Source of the DNA: Acinetobacter kyonggiensis
GTDB lineage: Bacteria > Pseudomonadota > Gammaproteobacteria > Pseudomonadales > Moraxellaceae
Reading direction: 5' to 3'
NCBI RefSeq assembly: GCF_900107285.1
Contig: NZ_FNPK01000008.1
Location: 1 to 64,000, forward strand
Length of the DNA: 64,000 bases
This document shows, in pieces, positions 28,068 to 36,669 of this stretch (positions are counted from its first letter, which is position 1; every line of letters starts with the position of its first letter). The notes below the pieces were generated by a model, which worked only from the letters and a program-made list of their open reading frames with translations, was not told where the DNA came from and made no database searches. A program made the position numbers and the translations under genes.

Positions 28068-28271
28068 GGTTTAAGCTCAATTCTTGTTCGAAACTAGACA
28101 GATTGTACCGTCCTAAAAACAAATTGTGCATGCCTGTTAGGCTAAGGTCTAATTTTTTGAGAAAATGTGGGTATAACGATTTTTTATGGTTTTTAATTGA
28201 TTGATTTTAATGAGCTAAAAATCAACAGCTGCATAACGAAATAAAACTGTTTGTTGCTTATTTAATCAGTG

Positions 28272-29732
28272 CTAAAAGCGTTCACTGAATGTTTGTTTAA
28301 TTTTTCCTAATGTGGAGCTATGTATATTCTCCTCAATTTTATCTTGAATAATAGGTAAAGAAATAAGTGCTTCTAAACCGCCTTCAGGTCGATTATGCAG
28401 CGTGAGTTGACCTTGGTGGATGTCAACAATACGTTTAACAATGGCTAATCCCAAACCACTGCCTTGTACGGTACGGGCTTCATTGCCTCGGACGAAGGGT
28501 TGCATTAAGTCTTCAATTTGATCCTCAGGAATACCCTCACCATGGTCTGCAACACTAATAAAAATATGATCGTTTTCAACTTTTGCTGATAATTCAATGG
28601 GTTCAGCGCCATAGCGTTTTGAGTTGTTAATTAAATTACCAATCAGGCGCTTAAGTGAGAGACTTCGCGCTTGAATTACAGGAATGTCTTCAGCTTTGAA
28701 ACGAATATCTAAAGGTTTGAACTGCACCACTAATTCTTGTAACAACATATTAATGTCGGTGTCTTGTATTTCCTCATCTGAACCGTCACGCATATAGGAG
28801 ATAAACTGATTCAGAATGGCATCCATATCTTCTACATCATAAATTAAACCTTCTTTGAGAAAGTCATCATCAGGCATCATTTCTGCACTTAAGCGAATAC
28901 GGGTTAAAGGCGTGCGTAAGTCATGGGAAATACCAGCTAGCATAATACGGCGGTCGCGTTCAGCTTGATCCAAGGTATAGATCATATGATTAAAGGCTTG
29001 GTTCACCTCACGGATTTCTTGTGGCCCATGATTGGTTTCAAGATAAGGTGCAGAACCGGTTTTACTATAATTATTGGCAGCATTTTGCAAACGACGTAAA
29101 GGGCGGTTGAGCTGGCGCACCAGTGTTAAAATGATGGCAGCAGCAATCAGGGGCACACCCAGCAACCAGCCAAAGACCAGTTCAGGGCTATAGTTGGCAT
29201 AGGTTTTCAAAGGTTCACGCACCCAGTGCCCATTCATTTCAGGGGTCTGAATCCAAATGCGTGGGCTGGGTTTAAATTGGAAATAGACCGTCACATTTTC
29301 AACTTTGAGTTCTTTGGCGAGCTTTTTTTCAATTTGATTGGTAAAAAATTCAGCAATGACTTTGTCGCGAACGCTAGGATATTCTTTGGGGTCGGTGATG
29401 TATTCAATACCGACACGATTTTTTAACCAAGTGTCGACATCGACTTCGGCATCATTATGGAAAATACGTAAATCGGGATTGTTAATGATTTCGAGTTCAA
29501 CACCCAAATATCGGGCATGTTGCTGAATTTCTGGAAGGTAGAGGGTACGCCAAAAGAACCACAACGACATAAATAAACTGAAAAATACAATGAATAACAC
29601 CAGCACGGTGGTACGCATGGCAGCAGAACGAGGCTTTATTTTGTCCAAAAAACGTTCCGAACGAGTTCGTTTTTTTTCTGAATACGCTTCGTAATCGGTA
29701 AATTTCTGTGGGTCGATGGGTTCGAGTTTCAC
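28272..29732 (-). CDS. envZ: Osmolarity sensor histidine kinase EnvZ
   Basis: The inner-membrane kinase partner of OmpR. The 486-aa protein has TM1 at about 41-62, a periplasmic domain, TM2 at about 185-205, a HAMP domain with RQLNRPLRRLQNAANNY, then the H-box GISHDLRTPLTRIR with phospho-accepting H270, N-box NLINNSKRYG, G1 DHGEGIP and G2 GSGLGLAIVKRI. The start is GTG 29732, with AGGA 7 bases upstream. The C-terminal 40 residues extend past the kinase core. It is separated from ompR by 231 bases, much more than the overlap seen in enterics. Confidence 0.93.
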   Translation of the reverse strand: MKLEPIDPQKFTDYEAYSEKKRTRSERFLDKIKPRSAAMRTTVLVLFIVFFSLFMSLWFFWRTLYLPEIQQHARYLGVELEIINNPDLRIFHNDAEVDVDTWLKNRVGIEYITDPKEYPSVRDKVIAEFFTNQIEKKLAKELKVENVTVYFQFKPSPRIWIQTPEMNGHWVREPLKTYANYSPELVFGWLLGVPLIAAAIILTLVRQLNRPLRRLQNAANNYSKTGSAPYLETNHGPQEIREVNQAFNHMIYTLDQAERDRRIMLAGISHDLRTPLTRIRLSAEMMPDDDFLKEGLIYDVEDMDAILNQFISYMRDGSDEEIQDTDINMLLQELVVQFKPLDIRFKAEDIPVIQARSLSLKRLIGNLINNSKRYGAEPIELSAKVENDHIFISVADHGEGIPEDQIEDLMQPFVRGNEARTVQGSGLGLAIVKRIVDIHQGQLTLHNRPEGGLEALISLPIIQDKIEENIHSSTLGKIKQTFSERF

Positions 29733-29822
29733 GCCTGATTCCTATGGTGAATCTGAAGTATTTTATTTGTTGAATTTTGAAGGAGTCTTACCGAATTAAT
29801 TCTAATGGTAGGAGCTCGTATT

Positions 29823-29921
29823 GTTCTTTTAAAAAAGAACCAAAAACTTTGCCATTCGCTGAACTCGCGCACTTCAATGCGAGCCTTTAATTGAGGGTTA
29901 GCTCAAACAGCAGCGAATGGC
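29823..29921. repeat. Palindromic three-stem element between ompR and envZ
   Basis: GCCATTCGCTG (29851-29861) and CAGCGAATGGC (29911-29921) form a perfect 11-bp outer stem. Inside lie CTCGC/GCGAG (29864-29868/29879-29883) and TTGAG/CTCAA (about 29891-29895/29902-29906). Just beside it GTTCTTTT/AAAAGAAC (29823-29840) is another palindrome. The element fills the unusually long ompR-envZ gap and can fold on either strand. It has the same plan as the rpoB-rpoC element but a different sequence. Confidence 0.7.
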
Positions 29922-29963
29922 GTTAAGGGACAAATATATGGTTCATATTGTCAGATTTTTTTC

Positions 29964-30728
29964 TTATTCCGCACCATCTGGAACAAAGACATAGCCGACA
30001 CCCCAAACGGTTTGGATATAACGTGCACGGGCTGGATTTTCTTCAACCAGACGACGTAAACGTGATACTTGTACGTCAATTGAGCGTTCCATCGCACCCC
30101 ATTCACGACCACGGGCCAAATTCATCAATTTGTCACGGGTAAGTGGTTCACGTGGATGTTGGACTAAGGCTTTCAGTACAGCGAATTCACCCGTGGTTAA
30201 GGTCACTACCTGACCTTCACGAGTCAGGGTACGTGTAGATAAATCCAGTGACCATGGGCCAAAACTGACCACTTCCATATGTTGGCTTGGCGCACCTGGA
30301 ACTTCGCGGACTTGACGGCGTAGTACGGCACGAATACGTGCTAACAGTTCATTTGGATTAAAGGGTTTTGGTAGGTAGTCATCTGCACCGGCTTCAAGTC
30401 CTGCAATACGATCAGAATCACTGCCACGTGCAGTCAGCATAATAATCGGGGTGTCGATGTTCGATTGACGTAAACGACGACAAATACTCAGACCATCTTC
30501 AACAGGAAGCATGAAATCAAGCACGATGAGGGAGAAAAGTTCACGCTGTAACAAACGATCCATTTGTGTTGCATCGTGTGCCGTTTTCACTACGAAGCCT
30601 TTATCTTCCAGAAAGCGCTGCAATAACGTACGCAATCGCACATCATCATCCACAACGAGAATGCGTTCGACGCGATCAGTTTCGGTGTGTACTGGATCTG
30701 TTTTTTCAGCAGGTACAACTAAACTCAT
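29964..30728 (-). CDS. ompR: Response regulator OmpR
   Basis: A two-domain response regulator, 254 aa. The receiver domain has the acidic pair DDD near 27-29, phospho-acceptor D71 in LIVLDFMLP, the conserved TARGSDSDR segment and K in YLPKPFNPNELLARI. The winged-helix output domain (from about 150) contains LTTGEFAVLKAL and MERSIDVQVSRLRR, the OmpR DNA-recognition helix. AAGGAG is 6 bases before ATG 30728. It precedes envZ on the same strand, so the pair most likely forms one signalling unit controlling envelope genes. Confidence 0.95.
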   Translation of the reverse strand: MSLVVPAEKTDPVHTETDRVERILVVDDDVRLRTLLQRFLEDKGFVVKTAHDATQMDRLLQRELFSLIVLDFMLPVEDGLSICRRLRQSNIDTPIIMLTARGSDSDRIAGLEAGADDYLPKPFNPNELLARIRAVLRRQVREVPGAPSQHMEVVSFGPWSLDLSTRTLTREGQVVTLTTGEFAVLKALVQHPREPLTRDKLMNLARGREWGAMERSIDVQVSRLRRLVEENPARARYIQTVWGVGYVFVPDGAE

Positions 30729-30995
30729 GATGTGCTCCTTTATTCTTTATTGTCATCGTAAACAAAAGTTCGGATAGCCTTGAGTATACGATTCATTTGT
30801 ATCTGTTTACTATGCTCTAAAGCAACAAATATTGCAGATAAAATCAAGACATAGATACCAAATGTATACATCTAATTGGTCATTAATCTTGCTAAACATG
30901 CAGACTAAAAATGAACTTATCCCTTAATTTTGTAGCGAAGTATGAAAAAAACATGGATTGGCAATATTGACCACTTATGAATTTAATAAAAACAA

Positions 30996-31026
30996 TTGTG
31001 GATTTTATGGTCTTGGTCTTTATAAT
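30996..31026 (+). promoter_or_regulatory. Possible promoter of tex
   Basis: TTGTGG (30996-31001), a 19-bp spacer and a perfect TATAAT (31021-31026) are 38 bp before the tex start. The spacer is slightly long. The rest of the 336-base ompR-tex gap (30729-31064) is AT-rich with no gene and must also hold the divergent ompR promoter. Confidence 0.4.
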
Positions 31027-31064
31027 CATGCCATTTAGTACTTATCCTTGTGGGATCAAACACG

Positions 31065-33428
31065 ATGACTGACTTAGTTCAGCAGTTAGCAAAAGAAATT
31101 GCCGTACGTCCAAATCAAGTAGAAGCTGCCATCAAGCTGATTGATGAAGGTGCAAGCGTTCCTTTTATTGCACGTTACCGTAAAGAGGTAACTCAGGGCT
31201 TAGACGATACGCAGTTACGCCAACTTGACACGCGTTTATCGTATTTGCGCGATTTATTTGAACGCCGAGAAAAAGTTATTGAATCTCTGAAAGAACAAAA
31301 TAAATTGTCAGATGATTTATTAACGCGTGTAAATGCTGCTGAAACAAAGAATGTTTTAGAAGAACTGTATGCACCGTATCGTCCAAAACGTACCAGTAAA
31401 TCATTTAAAGCCAAAGAAGCTGGTTTAGCACCGATTGCGGCAAAAATCTTTGCAGAGCAAGTCGATCCAACTGAAGCTTTGGCTGGTTTTAGTCATGAAG
31501 ATTATCCTGATGTTGAAAGTCAGCTTGATGCGATTCAGCATATTTTAATTGATGACTGGGCGCAGAACATTGCTTTAACCACAGAGCTTAAAGCAACATT
31601 TGCCAAAACAGCAGTGCTTAAAAGTTTAGTGGCCAGTGATGAGAAAAAAGAAGTCGGTAAAAAATTCCGTGATTACTTCGATTTTTCTGAAAACTTTAAT
31701 AAAGTGCCATCACATCGTTTATTGGCGATGTTACGTGGTCGTCAAGAAAATGTATTGAACTTAAAAGTGGATGGTGAAAATGATGCACCACTGAGTCGGA
31801 TTGAAACTGAATATCATCTTGATTCAGTTCAACCCCAAGCACGTGCAGACTATTTAAAACAAACTGCAAAACTGTTTTGGCTAGGCAAAATTCGTCCACA
31901 AATCGAACATTCATTGTTAACTGAAAAACGTCTGATCGCTGAAGCTGAAGCAATGGATGTATTTGCTGAAAATTTACGTCATTTATTGCTTTCAGCACCT
32001 GCTGGTTCTCGTTGTACCTTAGGTGTAGATCCAGGGATCCGTACGGGCGTGAAATTGGCTGTAGTCAATGCATCGGGTGATGTGGTTGCGCATAGCACGG
32101 TTTACCCATTTGCACCGAAAGAAGACAAAGCCGGTTCAATTGCTGAACTTGCGCGTTTGTGCCGTGAGTTTGATGTCGATTTAATTGCCATTGGTAATGG
32201 AACTGCAAGCCGTGAAACAGAAGCGGTGGTTGCAGAGATGATGACACAAAATCCTGATTTGAAATTGACACGTGTTTCAGTCAGTGAAGCAGGGGCATCA
32301 GTTTATTCAGCATCTGAATTGGCATCTGCTGAACTGCCTGAGTTAGACGTTTCTATTCGTGGTGCAGTTTCTATTGCACGTCGTTTACAAGATCCGCTTG
32401 CTGAGCTGGTGAAAATTGATCCGAAATCAATCGGTGTAGGTCAATATCAACATGACGTGAACCAAGCAGGACTTGCAAAAACACTTGAAGCAGTGGTTGA
32501 AGACTGTGTGAACTCTGTCGGTGTGGATGTGAATACAGCCTCCGCTGCAATTTTGGGTTATATCGCAGGCTTAAATAAATCCATTGCACAGCAAATTGTA
32601 GAATACCGTAAAGACAATGGTCGTTTTGATAACCGTCAAGCATTGAAAAATGTGCCACGTTTAGGCGAACGTACTTTTGAGCAAGCGGCAGGTTTCCTAC
32701 GCATTCAAGAAGGTTCTGAACCGCTTGATGCTTCAGCCGTTCACCCTGAAAGTTATGCTTTGGTGAGCAAAATTGTTGCTGCTAAAGCGACCACAGTAAA
32801 AGATATAATTGGTAATTCTGAAATCATTCGTCAAGTGAATGCAGAAGAGTTTGCCGATGACAAATTTGGTCTTCCAACCATTCAAGACGTATTAAACGAG
32901 CTGGATAAACCGGGTCGTGATCCACGTCCAGAATTCCGTACGGCAAAATTCCGTGAAGACATTACTGACGTATCACAATTGACTGAAGGCTTGCAGCTTG
33001 AAGGTGTGATTACCAATGTGACTAACTTTGGTGCTTTTGTCGATGTTGGTGTACACCAAGACGGTTTGGTGCATATTTCTGAATTGGCAAATGAATTTGT
33101 TGCGGATCCACATAAAGTCGTGAAACCGGGTCAAATTGTGCAAGTACGTGTCTTACAAGTTGATGCTGAACGTAATCGTGTGAACTTGTCGATGCGTCCT
33201 GAAGGTTCGGAAGCACCAGTAAAGGCACAGCGTCAACCACGTCGTGAGCAAAATGGTCAAAATGAACCACGTGGTGAGCGTAAGCCGCAGGCTAAACGTC
33301 CGCAAACTGCACGCCCTCAAGGTGATCACGCACAAGCGAAGAAACCGCAATCGGCTAAACCACAAGAGCAAAAAATTGGTGGTTTAGGTGCATTGTTATT
33401 ACAAGCAGGGATTAAAGGTTCAAAGTAA
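31065..33428 (+). CDS. tex: Tex family RNA-binding transcription accessory protein
   Basis: A 787-aa nucleic-acid-binding protein of the Tex/Spt6 family. The order is an N-terminal helical domain (FIARYRKEVTQGLDDTQLR, about 30-48), a YqgF/RNase H-like domain starting at LGVDPGIRTGVKLAV (about 326), helix-hairpin-helix motifs (LKNVPRLGERTFEQAAGFLRI) and a C-terminal S1 domain (VTNFGAFVDVGVHQDGLVHIS). A Lys/Arg/Gln/Pro-rich tail of about 60 residues follows and probably binds RNA nonspecifically. ATG 31065 is preferred over an in-frame GTG at 31050. Related proteins affect toxin-gene transcription and stress tolerance. Confidence 0.95.
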   Translation: MTDLVQQLAKEIAVRPNQVEAAIKLIDEGASVPFIARYRKEVTQGLDDTQLRQLDTRLSYLRDLFERREKVIESLKEQNKLSDDLLTRVNAAETKNVLEELYAPYRPKRTSKSFKAKEAGLAPIAAKIFAEQVDPTEALAGFSHEDYPDVESQLDAIQHILIDDWAQNIALTTELKATFAKTAVLKSLVASDEKKEVGKKFRDYFDFSENFNKVPSHRLLAMLRGRQENVLNLKVDGENDAPLSRIETEYHLDSVQPQARADYLKQTAKLFWLGKIRPQIEHSLLTEKRLIAEAEAMDVFAENLRHLLLSAPAGSRCTLGVDPGIRTGVKLAVVNASGDVVAHSTVYPFAPKEDKAGSIAELARLCREFDVDLIAIGNGTASRETEAVVAEMMTQNPDLKLTRVSVSEAGASVYSASELASAELPELDVSIRGAVSIARRLQDPLAELVKIDPKSIGVGQYQHDVNQAGLAKTLEAVVEDCVNSVGVDVNTASAAILGYIAGLNKSIAQQIVEYRKDNGRFDNRQALKNVPRLGERTFEQAAGFLRIQEGSEPLDASAVHPESYALVSKIVAAKATTVKDIIGNSEIIRQVNAEEFADDKFGLPTIQDVLNELDKPGRDPRPEFRTAKFREDITDVSQLTEGLQLEGVITNVTNFGAFVDVGVHQDGLVHISELANEFVADPHKVVKPGQIVQVRVLQVDAERNRVNLSMRPEGSEAPVKAQRQPRREQNGQNEPRGERKPQAKRPQTARPQGDHAQAKKPQSAKPQEQKIGGLGALLLQAGIKGSK

Positions 33429-33440
33429 TCTTTAAACGCT

Positions 33441-33472
33441 AAAAAAAACCTCCCAATTTGGGAGGTTTTTTT
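33441..33472. terminator. Bidirectional terminator after tex
   Basis: AAAAAAAACCTCCCAA and TTGGGAGGTTTTTTT form a perfect stem between tex and the converging small membrane-protein gene; it overlaps the last two bases of that gene's stop region. Confidence 0.9.
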
Positions 33473-33785
33473 ATGCGAGTTTTGGCACGATCCAACTACA
33501 AATAATCAGCATAATGCCCAAATGACCCAACTTGCGGGTGATTTTTTCTAATGTTGAAACTTGGACTGGAGCGTGTTGCGATGTGGCTTTACTTTTGAGT
33601 GCTGCAATCGACTTGTTGAAATGTAAGAATATGCCTAGGTCGATACAAATGAGAATCGTGCCGACATTACTGACGATTTCCATTAATTCATAATTTTGTT
33701 GATAAATAGAACTGGCAATTTGGTAGCCAAGAAATAGGGCAAAAGCAAAACAACCCAATTGGAACATAACAGCCGCAATGCGCAT
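33471..33785 (-). CDS. Small inner-membrane protein, 104 aa
   Basis: A 104-aa protein with three hydrophobic stretches: about 5-25 (VMFQLGCFAFALFLGYQIA), 37-55 (VSNVGTILICIDLGIFLHF) and 86-102 (LGHLGIMLIICSWIVPK). The intervening loop is basic. No family is recognised. It may be translated from the transcript initiated upstream of 33785; the Shine-Dalgarno is weak. It lies 79 bases downstream of acr1 on the same strand, with no strong terminator in between except the short CCAGTCTTATGACTGG hairpin at about 33831-33846. Confidence 0.5.
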   Translation of the reverse strand: MRIAAVMFQLGCFAFALFLGYQIASSIYQQNYELMEIVSNVGTILICIDLGIFLHFNKSIAALKSKATSQHAPVQVSTLEKITRKLGHLGIMLIICSWIVPKLA

Positions 33786-33827
33786 AAAAATCTAAAAGAA
33801 AAAAGAGTAGCTGTTTATAACATAAAA

Positions 33828-33852
33828 AAGCCAGTCTTATGACTGGCTTTCA
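33828..33852 (-). terminator. Terminator after acr1
   Basis: AAGCCAGTC and GACTGGCTT pair around TTAT between acr1 and the small membrane-protein gene. On the minus strand the hairpin is followed by TTTTTTATG, giving a moderate T-run. Confidence 0.7.
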
Positions 33853-33864
33853 TTTATCACAATT

Positions 33865-34752
33865 TTACCAATGTTCGCCTGGGAATAGACGTGCATATGC
33901 TTTTTGTACCCAATTGAGTTTTTGTGGTTCGCCCACTGAAGCTGAAGAGCTTGGGAATAGGTTATAACCAATCGACATCAATTTATTATTGACATCTGGT
34001 GCAATAGAATAGGTGATAGAGGCTAAACGACCTAAGTTAGTCGCTACTTTCTTCGGACGTTTAATAATCGCATAAGCAATTAAGTCAGCCGCTTGTTCTG
34101 GCGATAATGTTGGTACGTACTTATAAATTTTAGTCGGTGCAATCATTGGTGTGCGTACCAATGGCATATAAACCGAAGTAATGGCAATTTTATGTGAATG
34201 AACTTCTGCCGACAGACAACGGCTGAAAGCATCTAATGCAGCTTTAGAGGCAACATAGGCTGAAAAACGCGTTGCATTCGCCAATACACCAATCGAGCTG
34301 ATGTTGATGATATGACCATCACGACGATCCATCATTTGTGGCAAGATGTTCATTACTAAACGGATTGCACCGAAGTAATTGAGCTGCATGGTACGTTCAA
34401 AATCATGGAAACGATCTGATGATTCATGCACGGCACGACGAATTGAACGCCCCGCATTATTAATTAAAATATCAATATGATCGACAGAGGCTAAAATTTG
34501 TTGAGATACATCATCAATCGATTTCATATCATTTAAATCACATGGAAAAACGGAAGCCTTTCCACCTTTAGCCTCAATTTCTGCTTTGACTTCATCTAAT
34601 GTCTCTTTGGTACGTGAGACCAATAAAACATGCGCACCGGCATCGGCAAGTTTATGTGCCGCGGTTAAGCCGATACCACTGGATGCACCAGTGATTAAAA
34701 CAACTTTACCCTTCACTTTATTTTGAAAAAGTTTCTCTAGTTTTGAATTCAC
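33865..34752 (-). CDS. acr1: Fatty acyl-CoA reductase Acr1 (SDR family)
   Basis: An NADPH-dependent short-chain dehydrogenase that reduces long-chain acyl-CoA to the aldehyde, the first committed step of wax-ester synthesis in Acinetobacter. The 295-aa product has the Rossmann motif TGASSGIG (20-27), NNAG (about 97-100), and the catalytic Ser (ISSIG) and YVASK. Its C-terminus ARLFPGEHW and the segment SIRRAVHES are, from memory, those of A. baylyi Acr1. The start is GTG 34752, with AGGA 9 bases upstream. The wax-ester synthase gene is not in the window. Confidence 0.9.
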   Translation of the reverse strand: MNSKLEKLFQNKVKGKVVLITGASSGIGLTAAHKLADAGAHVLLVSRTKETLDEVKAEIEAKGGKASVFPCDLNDMKSIDDVSQQILASVDHIDILINNAGRSIRRAVHESSDRFHDFERTMQLNYFGAIRLVMNILPQMMDRRDGHIINISSIGVLANATRFSAYVASKAALDAFSRCLSAEVHSHKIAITSVYMPLVRTPMIAPTKIYKYVPTLSPEQAADLIAYAIIKRPKKVATNLGRLASITYSIAPDVNNKLMSIGYNLFPSSSASVGEPQKLNWVQKAYARLFPGEHW

Positions 34753-35030
34753 GCTGTAGTTTCCTTATTTGTATAGAATAATCTTCTAGATTATGTTTTT
34801 TATAGTCGATTATTGGGCTCAAATACTGGGGGAATTGAGCTGTTCTCATGTGGCATATAATAACCAATGTTTAAAAAAAATCCATAAATAAGTTGTTGAA
34901 TTTATAAATATAATTAGAGTAATTGCTCTATTGTTGTCCGCTCTATAATTGGATTATTACATAGACATTCTGATTGGTGAAGAATATAAATTAAATTAAA
35001 AATAAATAATCAGAAAGTGAAAGGCTAAGA
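34753..35030. other. Gene-free AT-rich gap between acr1 and metY
   Basis: No open frame with coding character is visible. The part near acr1 should hold its promoter on the minus strand; the part near metY ends in a hairpin (next entry). No repeat or known motif was recognised. Confidence 0.5.
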
Positions 35031-35057
35031 AACCTTCTTCCTGTTAGAAAGAAGGTT
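35031..35057 (-). terminator. metY terminator-like hairpin
   Basis: AACCTTCTT (35031-35039) pairs with AAGAAGGTT (35049-35057). On the minus strand it follows the metY stop by 24 bases. The T-run after it is short, so efficiency is uncertain. Confidence 0.55.
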
Positions 35058-35081
35058 CAAAATATGCTGCAATAAGAACTG

Positions 35082-36359
35082 TTAAACGTGTGCCAGTGCT
35101 TGTGCTAAATCGGCAATCAAATCATCAATGTGTTCAATTCCCACAGATAGGCGAACCATATCAATACTGACACCCGCAGATTTCAATTCAGCTTCATTCA
35201 ATTGACGATGGGTGGTGGTGGCTGGGTGGCAAGCCAAACTTTTGGCATCGCCAATATTGACCAGACGGGTAAAGAGTTGTAGTGCATCAATAAAGCGCGT
35301 GCCGCCTTCTAAACCGTCTTGTACCCCAAAGGATAAAATGGCAGAAGGTTTACCTTGGACATATTTTTGTGCCAAAGCATGTTGTGGGTGGTTTTTTAGA
35401 CCCGCATAGTTGACCCATTGTACTTTAGGGTGTTGCTGTAAATATTCAGCCACTTTTTGCGCATTTTCAGTGTGGCGTTCCATGCGTAAATTTAAAGTTT
35501 CTAAACCTTGCAGGATTAAAAATACACTCAGTGGGCTAATTGCAGCCCCCGTATTACGTAAAGGCACCACGCGGGCACGTGCGATGTAAGCGGCTTCACC
35601 TAAGGCTTCAACGTAGTTCACACCGTGGTAACTTGGATCGGGTGTATTTAAAACTTTAAAACGCTCAGGGTATTTGCCCCACGGGAACTTGCCACTATCC
35701 ACAATGGCACCGCCAATCGAGTTGCCATGACCGCCAATATATTTGGTCAGTGAATGCACCACAATGTCAGCCCCATGTTCAAAAGGTTTCAGTAGGGCAG
35801 GTGTTGCAACCGTATTGTCGACAATCACTGGTACGCCATATTCATGGGCAATTTTTGCAATGGCTTCTAAATCAATAATATTGCCCAGTGGATTACCAAT
35901 CGACTCGACAAAGACCAGTTTGGTTTTATCATCAATTAAGCCACGTAGCGCTTCAGGATCTTGATAGTCAAAGAAACGCACTTCAATGCCTTGCTTAGGT
36001 AAGGTATGCGCGAATAAGTTATATGTACCGCCATATAAGGTTGAAACAGAGGCAATATTGTCACCTGCTTCAGCAATGGTCTGAATCGAATAAGTAATTG
36101 CTGCCATGCCTGACGCCAAAGCCAAAGCCCCAATACCCCCTTCAAGTGCAGCCAAGCGTTGCTCTAAAACAGCCGTGGTTGGGTTCATAATGCGAGTGTA
36201 AATATTGCCCTGCACCTTTAAATCAAATAAATCGGCCCCATGTTGTGTATTGTCAAAGGCATAAGATGTGGTTTGATAAATAGGCACTGCCACGGCTTTG
36301 GTGGTGGCTTCTGGGCTATAGCCTGCATGTATGGCAAGGGTTTCGTCTTTGTAGGTCAT
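35082..36359 (-). CDS. metY: O-acetylhomoserine aminocarboxypropyltransferase / sulfhydrylase
   Basis: A PLP enzyme of the Cys/Met metabolism family that makes homocysteine from O-acetylhomoserine and sulfide in methionine synthesis. The 425-aa length and N-terminal ETLAIHAGYSPE...YQTTSYAFD are typical of MetY rather than the shorter MetB/MetC (about 390 aa). The cofactor lysine is in VVHSLTKYIGGHGNSIGG, and YTRIMNPT and LACHPATTTHRQL (about 378-390) are family motifs. It is monocistronic and divergent from ettA. O-succinyl specificity (MetZ) cannot be fully excluded. Confidence 0.9.
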   Translation of the reverse strand: MTYKDETLAIHAGYSPEATTKAVAVPIYQTTSYAFDNTQHGADLFDLKVQGNIYTRIMNPTTAVLEQRLAALEGGIGALALASGMAAITYSIQTIAEAGDNIASVSTLYGGTYNLFAHTLPKQGIEVRFFDYQDPEALRGLIDDKTKLVFVESIGNPLGNIIDLEAIAKIAHEYGVPVIVDNTVATPALLKPFEHGADIVVHSLTKYIGGHGNSIGGAIVDSGKFPWGKYPERFKVLNTPDPSYHGVNYVEALGEAAYIARARVVPLRNTGAAISPLSVFLILQGLETLNLRMERHTENAQKVAEYLQQHPKVQWVNYAGLKNHPQHALAQKYVQGKPSAILSFGVQDGLEGGTRFIDALQLFTRLVNIGDAKSLACHPATTTHRQLNEAELKSAGVSIDMVRLSVGIEHIDDLIADLAQALAHV

Positions 36360-36569
36360 GTTTACATCATCTTCGTGAGTTAAATATTGATTGAGTTTAG
36401 CATTTCTATATATGAATCAAAGTGCTATTTAAATGAAATTGTTATCTTAAATCCTTATATTAATGATGTTTTTTCAATCCAAGCTGAAAAAAAATAACGG
36501 GCTATCAGGATGTTTAAAAAATCGACATGCGCTGAGTTGTAACATTCTATTGAAGATGAGCGCTATGCC

Positions 36570-36598
36570 TTATTTTTTCGCTGCTTTCATCGTATAAT
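36570..36598 (+). promoter_or_regulatory. Possible promoter of ettA
   Basis: A perfect TATAAT (36593-36598) with a poor -35 (TTATTT, 36570-36575) at 17-bp spacing, 71 bp before the ettA GTG. The rest of the 310-base metY-ettA gap contains no gene and must hold the divergent metY promoter. Confidence 0.4.
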
Positions 36599-36669
36599 GC
36601 CCCAAATATTTGTTCACATCATGTTATTTACATTGTGTGAATGTTGCTTTTTCTATAGAGGAGTCCTAC

